Assembly (NCBI RefSeq): GCF_963678635.1
Contig: NC_087066.1
Coordinates: 54,950,312-55,014,311 of the forward strand
Direction of reading: 5' to 3'
DNA from: Symsagittifera roscoffensis
Taxonomy: Eukaryota; Xenacoelomorpha; Acoela; Convolutidae
Length of the DNA: 64,000 nucleotides
Shown here: one piece after another, positions 28,783-40,700 of the stretch
Layout: each line of letters opens with the position of its first letter
How positions within the stretch are numbered: position 1 is the stretch's first letter
The notes under the pieces: generated by a model
The model's input: the letters and a program-made list of their open reading frames with translations, nothing else
What the model was told of the DNA's origin: nothing
The model's database searches: none
Made by a program: the position numbers and the translations under genes

Positions 28783-31700
28783 ATGAGCTCAGGATGTATT
28801 GCACTGCTTTCACCGTCTGCTCAAAATTTAGCAAATAATGAAATTCAGTCAAGTTTTGACGAAAATGAACAGCCCGAAAATGAAGAAAGTGCAGAAGTTG
28901 GTGCTAACAATGACACCTATAAGGTTGCTCAAAATGTTCATGCCGAAATTGATGAAGATGAAAATGATGATCAGAAAGAGAATAAATACGGCCAGAGTGT
29001 GGTTGAAAAAGAAAAAGACGGGGCTGAATCATCTGATGGTTCGGAAGATAATTTGAAGAGCGGGAAAAAACCACGCGCACTGACTGAGAAACAAATTGAG
29101 GCAGAAAAAATGAAGCTGCATTCGGAAAGTCAACGAATTATGAGAGGTGTGCTTTATCATATTTAAGACTGTTATATGTTTTAAGATCTATAAAAGGAGA
29201 TGATTTGACCAAAAGTTAATTAGATAGTGATAGTATTTATTCGCACCTGCAGCAGTAGATCTTGATGATCTATGTTTGATGTAAAATGTGTGCTTGGAGT
29301 GCAGTTATTTCAAATTGAGGGGGTGACTTAGGATTTCATTGTTAAGGGGTGTGGCCTAAAAAACTTTTTAACGCGCCTCAAATACTTGAAGAACTTACAG
29401 GTAAAAATCGTAAATATGATGTATCTTATACTGTTTTTTTTTAGTTGGTGCTCTCAAACTACCAAAACAAATCAGTTCCAAGAGTAAAGCATCGCTGGCA
29501 GATTTTGTGAGATCAGATTCGAAATTTGGCTCTTTCCTTGCCAAACAACACAGTGCACCAGCTGGTCAAATTTCCAGAGGAAAACGACATCTTACTGAGC
29601 TGAAGACACAACCCGAAGAGCCAGACGCAGCTCCTGATGATGTTGGAGAATCCTCCCAGGAAAACGTCGCAAACACTCTTATTTCAGCTGCTGCGAAGTT
29701 GAGGGCCCAAAAGTTGGAACGGTTACTGGGAAAGCCACTTCCAGAACTACATCAGAAGAAATCAGAGCCAAAAAAATCTGGCGTTGAAAATGTCGAGAGT
29801 TATCAACAGGTTGTAAACAGCAGCGGTTGCGGAGAAGAAATTGTGCTAATGAAATCTGCAAAGGATATTCAGAAGGAAAAATTAATGGAGAGGTTTACGC
29901 AACATGCACAGAAAAAGTGCGTATGATTGAAATTGTTCTAACTTTTCATTGTTTTCATTGGTTATCATTGGATGGTAGTGGTCAGTGACAGAGATTAAGC
30001 CGTGACACTCAATAGACCGCCTTGTCACTGCCGATTTTTAAATAATTCACCAGTTTTAAAAGCGATAAGAATAATCAGTTCGAAATAGTTTCTATATAGT
30101 ATTAACTTGTTATCCAGGATTGAGCAAAATATCCTACCTGTTTAAGAAACTTCTATGATAGTGCTTGAAAAGTATGCTTAATGGAGGTTTTAAAGTGTAG
30201 AGTAATATCACTTATGATGTAGTCTGAATTTGTGCTTAAAATTGGGTTTCAAATGTGACGCTGTAAATTATGATTGAATTATTAGGAAACCGAAGCCCAT
30301 TTTGACGCGTTCCCCTCTCATCACAGCCGCGAGTGCAATAGACGAGCGAATGCTGAGTCAGATGATGTTGCAGTCCTTAGAAGACGCCAAGAAGAGAAGT
30401 GCAATTGAAGCAGTAGTCGCCTCCAAGGACGGAAAAGTTATGCCAGGTTAGAAAGTATAATTAATTGGTTCTAGATACTGGCAATTTTCAAGCATCATTT
30501 AAGCGTCATTTTTAAATTAAATTTTTGGTTCATGCTTTTTAGTTTTTTACGACAGTTTCCTTTGACAATTTTTGTTTTCGGTCTAATTGGCGTCTAACCA
30601 CTTGTTGTTGGCTTAGTGGACGCTGGGAAATTACTAAAAGCTTGCTTAATGCTAGTGGTTGTGTTTCTCATCTCTTTAACTGCCCATTTAGTAGCTTGCA
30701 CTGGTACGCTTTCATTGTATCGCAAGTGATGCGAAGCTCCGCTTCGACTTTGTTTGATTAATACTTCGCATTGAAGTTCACTAAAACATTTCCAGGCATG
30801 GATGCATCCCAGGAGTTACCACCTGGACGTGGGAGACACCTGTTGAGGTCTAAACTGAAGAGTTGTATGAGTGACAAGATGAGACAGAAACACGAGGTCA
30901 GGTGTGAAATGTACGAGCAGGGCCGAAGAGAGTACAACGAGAGGATGGGCATTGAGGAGGGCCAGGAAGGCGAGGAGAAAGTGGAAAGTGACGAGGACTT
31001 CCAGCCGGATGAGGGGCAGGGGAGTGATGATCAAGGTGAGGTTATCCTGGGTTACTTTAAATTGATCGTTGAAATAGGCCAGCATAGAGAATATTTGTTG
31101 TTGATACTATCGACATATCTATAAGGTCTATGTTGAAGTGAAGTTTTTTGAAATATGCTGATCTTTTTCGTACAGTTCTCTGTATTGATCTACAGCTTTC
31201 GTAGATATTTTATGGCAGTTTAGTTGCTTTTTGCAGACTGCTCAATGTTCTTTTTGATGATGCAGCTTTTCAAGACTTGTAAGTTAAGAGTTCGGATTTG
31301 GTTTTTTAGCTGAAGGAGATAGTGGAAGTGATCTGGGCTCAGACGTCAATGGAGAGGAGGGAGTGGATGAAGACGACGACGAAGAAGAAGAGAGACGTGA
31401 GAGGAACATGATGATAGAGGACGAAGCTGAAGAAGGTGACGAGGAAGAAGACGAAAATGAAGATGACGTCACTGGAGGGAAAAGCAACCAAGACAAAAGA
31501 GACAAGCTGAAAAGGTATGCTCAAATTTAGTGGCTATTTTTTGCATTTTTTTTCGTCTTGGGAGTACATTCAAAAATGATTTATGTCCCTACCTCATCTC
31601 ATGTAGTGTTGCTGATATAGGAGGAACTTAATCAACGTAGTCTGGGAAGATCTAAGATTTTCTCGAGGGGGTCGGCGGATTTTTAAAAAAATTTCAAAGA

Positions 31701-34700
31701 CTGACCTTTTTTTAGGTTGACTAAATTAATTTTCCGAGCTCTCCCAAAGCTCTAAAAATACCCTGTTTTGGCCTGAGGTTCTGTGCCCCCTCGCCTAAAT
31801 TCGCTACTGAATGTGGTCACTTGAGTTTGTTTTAAAACCAGTTATTATAGAAACATGTCTGATTTCTGATTTTTTTTGTTGAATTTACTGTTTTTCTTGC
31901 AGTTTGAACTTGGTTCGGTCCAACAATGAAATGGCGAATGAGACTGGATATAGTGACGCCTCCTCCTTCCTTCCGAATGCTCAGATGCCTAGATCAGACA
32001 GCAACATCACGCCACTCAGCATCACTAACACCAACACAAATAACAACGTATGTATTCAAGTGGTGTGTGAATACTAGCAGCTATCTGTTTTCAGAGAGCT
32101 ATCTGTTATCTTCAAATTTCTGTTTTCATCCGTTTTATTGAGTTCAAATTAAGTTTTAGTAGTTCGTTGACTATTCTCATAACTGTTTTTAGAATCGAGT
32201 CATATAGGGAGCAGCGGGCGTGCTACCTTTAGTTTTTCAGTGTCCGTTATACAAGAAATGAAATGTCCAAATTTTTGAAAAATGGTTATCATAAAAGTTG
32301 TCATCTTCTTTGAAAGATGAAATTCTTGAAGCGATACCTGTATGTGCTTCGCCATGGAGGCATTTCTCTGCTAATAGGTCATTAACCTTTTGATAGTCTC
32401 ATTAATCTATTTTTATTCATTTTTTGTTCAGACGATTGCCTTAGACGACAGCATGTTTCCACCTATACTCTACAGAGCCGACTCCTCCCGCACTAATGAC
32501 GGCAGCAGCAGTCGCAAGAGTCCAGAAGGAGACGGCGACAGCGAGTACCTCTTTAGCCAATCAAACCTATTCGACGACGACGGGTGAGGGTACAATCATT
32601 GCAGTGTTTAAGATATAACGGAAGAAAGAAAGAATCTTTCTGAAAGAAAGAATATTTCTTCATCATAAATGAACATACAATCAGAGCAGCAAAATATGAG
32701 TATTGGAGAGGACAGACAACAGGATCCTTGGATCCACTAAGCGTCTGCCCTTTCACAGCCTATATGTGACATGTTACATAGCATGTTTTTAACGGTTGAT
32801 TAATCTCATTTCAAATGAGCTTGGAAAATTTTCGTTAAAAACAAAATTTATGTTCAAGTTTTTCACAAGTGAGCAGTTAGTGTATAAGTACGAACCTCTT
32901 TTTTTTCTAACCTAACTCGCAAATAAAAGTGTTCATTAGAAGTGTTAAATTGGGTGCCTTTTTACTATAATCACGAAATGTAGCATTGGAAATTTCATAG
33001 CATTTGTTCTCGGCTTTATTTGTGGCCCAGTGGTTGTTTGTGGCTGTGTTTAGTGTGTGAGACTCAAAATTTTGAGGTTTTAGGTTTGAGTCCGAGGAGA
33101 CGTCGCCGAATTTTTACGAATTAGAGGCTGATTTTTACTTTCGTATTGCTCTTTTTAGAACTCTAGAGCTGCTTTTTGTCGTGTTCTCGCAGCTGATTTC
33201 AAAACGAAAAACATGGATGTTGCTGACTTCCGTGGTCTTTGTTAAGTTTCCTTACACTAAGCCAGATTGTTGAATCAAATTAGATCAGCCTCTGGTCATT
33301 TTTTACAATAACTTGAGAGTGTTACTTGAGAATAATGACAAGGCGATGGGTCAGTGGAGAAGACAAACTACGCATAATCTAGAGGGCCGTGGTTTGAATC
33401 CCGTAGTAAGCTAATTTTTTCTATTTTTCAGGTTTATTCGAACTGAGAGGTCAAGTCACCAAGAAAAGAGTGAACGAGAGCGGGAAAACTGGATCAAATG
33501 TTTACTCGATAGTTCCACCACGAACAATACCTCGAATAGTGCAAATGTATTGGCCCACGATACCACTTGTGACGAGGAAGTCTCAAAACTCTGTGCTGCA
33601 AGCAGCGTGAACAACACAAGCGATGTGAACAAAAGTATGACCAACTTTAGACCTTCATCTGGCGAAAATGCAATTTTGGACCCCGAGGATATCGGATTTC
33701 TATGCAGTGGGAATTTTGTTACTCAGAACTCGCAGGAAAACCCTGCCGATAATTCGACCGAAGGGTAAGACTAGGTCAGATAGCGGGAAGAAATATCTCG
33801 GTGTTTCTTTTTTGAGAAATAGAAGCTTGTCTTAATGTATATCGAGGTTTTTTTAAGTGTCATGAACGTAGTGAAAGCATTTAAATAGGTCTTGTTGGTT
33901 TTTTTTTTCAGTTAAAATTTGCTGACGCCAATTTTGCGCTTTGACTTTTGATTTCTTTTAAAGTTTAAATTGAATTCATTTACGAAAAGGAAGGCAAATT
34001 GTGCTCCTCAATTACGAACGCAGAAATGGCGCGAAAAACGTGGAGTTAATTTCAAAATAAGATTTAATTTTTTTTTACTTTTCTCAGTACCATAAAAAAT
34101 TACCCCTTGATACAGTTTTAAATTTCTATTTATCAAAAAAGTGTCAATCATTAATTGCTCTGGAAGTTCAAAGAGCTTTAAGACCAGATATTTTTGCTTT
34201 GCAAGTTGAAACTTTTTATTAGTTATGTTTTCACGTGTCAATTGGCTATTCTTGCTTTGATACCCAAGAGTGCTGAGTGTTATATGATCAGTCTTTTTTG
34301 GACTCGGTTGCGCATTTTTCTGCAAACTGTTGTGCAAAGTTGATAAGCTACCTAAGCAAGATCCAGTTCTATCCGCTTTAATATATTGCTTTCTCTGATG
34401 CTTGAAATCTTCACACGTGCAAGCTTGAGAGCGCAGGGTATTAGTACGAACATTCTTTTTTTCAACCTAACTCGCAAATAAAAGTGTTCATAAACAGTGT
34501 ATTTGCTATAATCACAATCTGTAGCATTAAAAATTTCATTGCATCTGGTCTCTGCTTTATTTGTGCTAGTGTCTGTTAGTTATTAAGTGGCTGAGGTGTT
34601 AGTGCGTTAGACTCATAATCTCTAGGTCGCAAATCGAATTTGCGAATAAGCCGAATTTTTTTTACTTCAAGGCTTAGTTATACTTTTTCTTATTGCACTT

Positions 34701-37700
34701 TATAGAGCTGCTTTTTTGTCGTGTTCTCGCTGGTGTTTGCGAAGCTCAGCTTCGAATCTGTGTAGAGTGAATAAAATTGAAAGTGGGTTAATAGAAGAAG
34801 CCATGCTTCAATAGTTGAAGCCAACCATTCTCGGGCGGTTTTCGGGTTTCTGGAGCTATACTTTTCTTTCATTTTCTGTTTTTCCCTTCTCTTAGCATTT
34901 TCCAGGTTCGTTCTCACTTGGCCTAGGGGTAAGGCCGTCGCCTTTGCACCCTAACGACTGGGTTTCGAGTATCGGCCGGACCTTGTTTTTTTGCAGTATG
35001 CATACAAATGAATTTTTTTTTCGTTCAAATTAGAATTGTCGGATTTTTCTCTTTTCGAGTGTTGTCGGCTAAGTCGCCACATCAAGGATTTTGCTTTAAG
35101 AATTTTCATTGAAAAAAAATGCAAATTCAAGTGTTTTCCATAGTAGTTTTTTTTTTTGGTTCAACTGGTGTCTGCTCTAAGGCCTTGTTTTGCTCATGTA
35201 AGTTTTGTTCCGTTGCTAATTTAATATTCAAATGTCTGGCGTGTTTGCCTAGAATGAACTTCTATCGAGACATACGAATAAAGTAAACTCTTATATAGGT
35301 CGCGATATGTTTTTTTTTTGTTTTTTAATTTCCCAGCGAAATAAATAAATTACTGATTGATCCAGATTTCTCATTTTGGGTTACATTTATCAAAACATTG
35401 CTAGTCATAAATTGTTCTAGAAATTCAAAGACCTTTAAGGGCATCTACCTCTATTTTTTTCTTTAAATTACGAAATAAGATTTTTTTTTTCAAAAAACAA
35501 GTCAATATTTTTTTGTTTACTTGCGTTCATTGACTCTTTTCCAACTGTCCATTGGCTATGTTTTTTTTCACCTTTTTCTGTTTTTGATTAATGTTTTGTT
35601 AATGTTTGTATTGTATCGCAGTGGTGCGAAGCTCCGCTTCGCCTCTGTCTTAATTCTTTGTTCTATGCTGAAGGTCAAAGCAGGCAGAAGAAAAGTCAGT
35701 ATTCCCCCACATGAGCAACTCCGGGTCCAATCCAAGCAGCTCTCTGGACGAATTAGCCATGCTTTGCTCCGCTCCTTTTCCGAACAATTTCGCGAGCCAG
35801 ACGCAACCTCGTGGAGCTGCACAGGCGTCTCAGAACTCACGGTTAGCTCTTTTATTAGCTCAAGAAATTCAGTAGTTTGCAATTAATCAAACGTTAATGG
35901 AAGATCTTAAGTTATTGTGGGTAGAAATATCTTCAATTTTTTTTGAATTTTTAAAATTCTAACATATATTAGGCGCAGAGAGTAGTATTGTTTGGCCTTG
36001 ATTTTGCTGTAAATGTTAGTGAGAATGGTTAGTTATTTGATGGAATTATTTTCAAGTACCGGTTTTTCAGTTCCCTTGAATCAGAGAGTATCCGATGGAG
36101 AAATTATCTAATACAAGAGAAATTTGCCGAGAATATTGAAGTCCGACGACTCAGTAAACTCCTAAAGTTTGATCACTTGAAAAACAATTGATTTTTTATG
36201 ATTAGATATCAGTCGAGTCCACTGGAGGATAGTCCAGCTGTAGTTAACGTGGAAGGAGCAGCTGCTGGCTTAAATGGACGTCTCGAATCGCCGGCATTCT
36301 CTGCTGTGGACCCGAATAGCCCCCTTGCAGGCAAAGAGTCTTTCGGAGTCAACGGTATGTTTTGAATTCTCAAAAGTAAAGAATGCTTTTAAGGTACGTA
36401 GGACGAGAAAAAGAAGAAGAAGAATTTATTTTTTTCACAAGTCACAACAAACAATATCAGCATAAAATAAATTTAAGATTACTAGAAATTAGACATTTAC
36501 GCCAACGTTATAAGCACCAGACTTTGGAGTGGATAGACAAAGGGCACATAGATTGACCACTAAGAGTCTACCCATTAAGCATATCTATGATAATGACGAC
36601 AAAAAAGAAGTGACGGTGAGGCAACCATTGCTTCGCTTTGCAAGGCTGAGGTATGTGGTTCTAGCTACACGATGATCCGCTTGCGTTTGCTGTTGCTGGA
36701 AAAACTAGGTGCTTTTTACAGAGCACAATAGTCCTCTGTATAAATTGAACATCTGTTGTATCCAAAGTGAAAAAAAATATATGATTAGTTCTTAATGATT
36801 TCCAAATTGAAATCTAAAGATGTGAATTGGCCCAAAAATCTTCATTGTCTTATTTGGGTCCGAATGGTTTTCAAACTCGATTTGACTTTTGTTTGCTGCT
36901 TTGTAGCGGAATACTCTCCGTCGGAAGAACCCCCCGAGGGTAGCAACATCGATGAAGACGACGATGAAGATCAAATTCTAATGACTGCCCGGAAAAGGCC
37001 TCAAACTCCAAAATCGGCCGCCAAAAAGTCTAGGAAATCCAGGGTTCTTGCTGACAGTGACTCGGAAGCAGAAGAGGACAAGGTTGATATCGAGGACAAC
37101 GAATGTGACGTCATGAAGGAATTAGCCGAATCGAAGGTCAAAGAGACGAGCAAAGATGAGTTGAGTGTGTTTGATGGCGGAAATAGTGTGAAATTATTTT
37201 CGGAGTCGGCAGCAAGTGAATTGGGAGAGAAACAATCGGCTAATAGAACAAATCAGGAGCTTGAAAAGTGAGTATCTTTTTTGATTTTTATATCAACGCT
37301 AACATCTGCATCATTTGACATGGCCACCGGCGTGGCTATTCCTGTTGAATCTATTTCATATAAGTTGCATGTAGTTAGACATTGTGATTCTCAACACCTT
37401 GTATATACTTTCGTTTCTCTTGAATTAAAAATCAATTGTCAATTATCGAATATTGAATTTAACTCCGAAAGTTTAACAGAAGTCATGCTTGCTCATTGGA
37501 ACATTTTGTTTTAAATCATTTTTGTTCTATTGTTTTTTTTGTCGACCAGAAAATCAGACGAGCAGGAAAGTAATTCAACTGAAAATGAGGAAAACAACGA
37601 ATTTGGAAAAAATGAGACTGGCCGAAAGCTGCGCCGAGTTGTGCTGGATGATGATGACGACGACGAGGATGAAGACGCAGATGACGAAGGTGAGCTTGCA

Positions 37701-40700
37701 CAATGAAATTTTCATAGATTTTCAAAATATCACTAATATGTTGAATCAAAACAAGAATGAAACGATGCTTTGTAATTGCGCAATGAAATCCATTTTAAAA
37801 TGCCATTTTATGTTCGAATTTAGGAAATGCAAATCATTTTGTTGTCGTTTTTTTTTTAATTGCAGGGCTATTTTTTCGGTTCAATGGCATTCTACCCTAT
37901 TGCAATCTACCTTGTGCTAGTCTACCCTATACTATTCAAACCTATCTTCCAAAATACCCTATACCAACCTACCCTATACCATTCTACCCTATAATTAAAG
38001 CAATTGAAACTTACCCCATCCTCTTGAAGAATCCGAAACAATATTTCCGAACAAATCAAAGAACCATTAATTGTGTTCAAAGAATAATTTCCACACGTGA
38101 ACAAAATATCAAAGCAACGTACAATTTGCTTGTTCAAAATTGAAATGAGTTGAAAGCATGAACAGAAATTTTAATCCAATTTTGCGATAGAAATGCGTTG
38201 CGGCTGTTTCTTGAACGCGCAAAAGTTATATCACACCAAGCCGACATAGTTTAGCGGATAATGCATGTGTTTTCAAATCGAAAGATCAACTCACCGAAAA
38301 GTGGAACTCTTAATGAAATTCGAAAATTACTAAAGGTTCGACTAGTTGAACACAAAAGGAGGGGTAGATCACCCAGTACCAGGCCAAGACTGTACTGGGG
38401 GCGGGGTGATCGCGAAAGTAAAATTCTTTTGATATTGGCCTCTATCACCTCCCAAAATATCAGCCCTCTACGGCTACGGGAACCTCAAAAATGTGTATGT
38501 TTTTAGAAATTCAATTGAATTTTTAAAAAATTCATAAAGTTTGATAAAATAAACAGAATTAGGAATGACTTAATTGCGCGAGAGTATTCAAATATGTTAA
38601 AAAAGAATTTTCTCATTCAATTCCCTGTACTTCTGGCGACTGGGCTTGCTGTTTTCTTTGTATCGAAGTTTTGGTTGGCAGCATCCAATTTGATTTGCTC
38701 TTGAAAGGTTTGAATGGATAGGTGGTTTCCTTTAGAGTAGCAACGCCAAGATGCCAGCCTTCTACGGCATTTGTTGTCCTTATTAATCCAATTAATCCAG
38801 CAGCTGCTTCTTCGGAATGATTCCAAAGTGGTCGCGAGAATTCTTTCCGATGGTTTTGCATTTGATGCAGGTGTGTTGGAAGTATGACGCTACCTCATCA
38901 AGTTTTTAAGTGATATTGTCGTCGAGATCAAATCAGATACTTTTTCGATCTCTTCAATAACCAAGTCGAAAGCAGCGGTGACCATTTCAACTGGTACAAA
39001 ACTAATAGGTGGAATTAGGCGCAACGACAAGTTGAGCTCGTAATTTGTTTCATAGTCGTTTTAGGCCCACTTCGTTTATTTTCCGGTTGAACGCTTGACA
39101 TAAACGAAAATAGCAGCCTCTAAGCAACGCTCCGGTATGATGACTAGCGAAAGCATTTATTGCTGCACGCTCAATCGAAGAGAAAGCGTTGAGGCTCGAT
39201 GTTTTTGGTGATGGCTGATAAGACCTTCAGTAGATTTTGTATGTGTGTTCTTTTTTGTTTGGCAACTGTGCATAAATGCAGGGGAAGTGAAATCCAGCGA
39301 GTTGAATGTGGATGGTGCAAAGTTGATAGAACTGAATAGGGAAAACTTTGATTGTTTTGTCACTCAGCCAAGCATCTCGATGTAATATCAAATTCTGGAT
39401 TTTGTCGCGATCTGCAAAAATGAGCGCTCTTTCTGGATCTTCAATGCCGCAAAAATCCTCGTGATGCTTCTGTATCTCAAAATGTTTGTCGACAATTGGA
39501 AGCATTGTGGGGCTCTCATTTACCTTCTGTCGATTGAGGGCCCGATTAATCGCCGACCGACAAGGAAGAGCTAATCGAACGGCTTTTTGTTCGGACACAG
39601 ACTGCAGGCAGTTTGCTATGATGATACTATTGACTGGTACTTGCTGAGTTTTAGTGTCCGGTTTCATTCTCTGCTCGAGAAGCCTTGCATCTGAACGACT
39701 AGGAAATACTTCGTGAGTGTGTTCATTTCTACAGGAAATAAGATCGTTTTCTCGGGTTATTGCTGTCGTTTTGCATTTATGGGATCCCCACCTTAAACTT
39801 TTCTAGTGAATTTTCCATTCTTTGTTTCCAGTTTCTTGGTGAACTAGTGGCCATTGATAACAAGCGTTCTCCGATTCTGTTAGACCCCAAGAATTTTGAC
39901 TCATTTTGAAAATGCTATTCCAAGGAAAATTGATTTAATGAGGTAGTTTTTGTTTTATTTTTGTACGTGATATTGAAAATTGGGGATTAAAACCTGTTAA
40001 TTGAGAGAAATTTTGGGTTTTGAGGCTAAAATTGCGATTGAGTCTTTTGAGCAATTTCCTTAAGTGAAATACTCAAATTGAGTTCAAAATTTTTTGCTCA
40101 AATGAATTAACACGTGCTGTTATCTTTCAAGTTCTAATTAGCACTCTGAAAGATTACATAATTATGCGGCAAATCGATACAGGGTAGGTTGGTATATAGG
40201 GCACATTGGTATAGGGTAAATTGGTATGTAGGGTATAATGGCATAGTTTAGAATTGTACAGGGTAGTTTAGAATAGGGTAGATTGTCCTGCCACCATTTT
40301 TCGTCTTTCTAATGGTCAACGTGTCGCTTCAAAATGATTTTGCCAAACTGCAGAGAAAATTTTTTTGGATGGTAGGTTTCTTTTCTATCTGTTGAACAGT
40401 TATTAATGTGTGTATTAATTAGGAGGAGACGAGGACGACGATGACAATGACTCAGAGGGGGAGGGAGAGTACGAGGATGGTGAGGCAGAAGATGGGGGCT
40501 ACTATGAAGATGAAGAGGGGGCGTTGCCGGCGGAGGAAAACGAAGAGCTGTTGGAGTATAGAAGAGCAGCGGCTGGGTGAGTGTTGCTTACCTACTCGTT
40601 TTTGATAGTTTTAGACCAGTCGATGGTTTAGATCGGCTCAACTTTTTCGCCTGCAACAATATTTAAGTTAGTTTTGCAGAAAAAAAGATTAGGTACAGAA

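Noticed and set aside
34918-34985. A functional tRNA gene
   Set aside because: A- and B-box are good but the acceptor and anticodon stems do not pair; treated as SINE-derived.
36070-36115. Extra claspin exon after TTTTTCAG at 36070
   Set aside because: It brings a stop in the needed phase and the exons at 35674-35841 and 36206-36354 already join in phase without it.
38240-38300. tRNA-like string with TTTAGCGGATAATGC
   Set aside because: No convincing B-box or acceptor arm.
38366-38411. GC-rich foldback with GATCACC and GGTGATC arms in the MULE region
   Set aside because: The stem is imperfect and lies inside a decayed transposon; nothing suggests an independent RNA gene.
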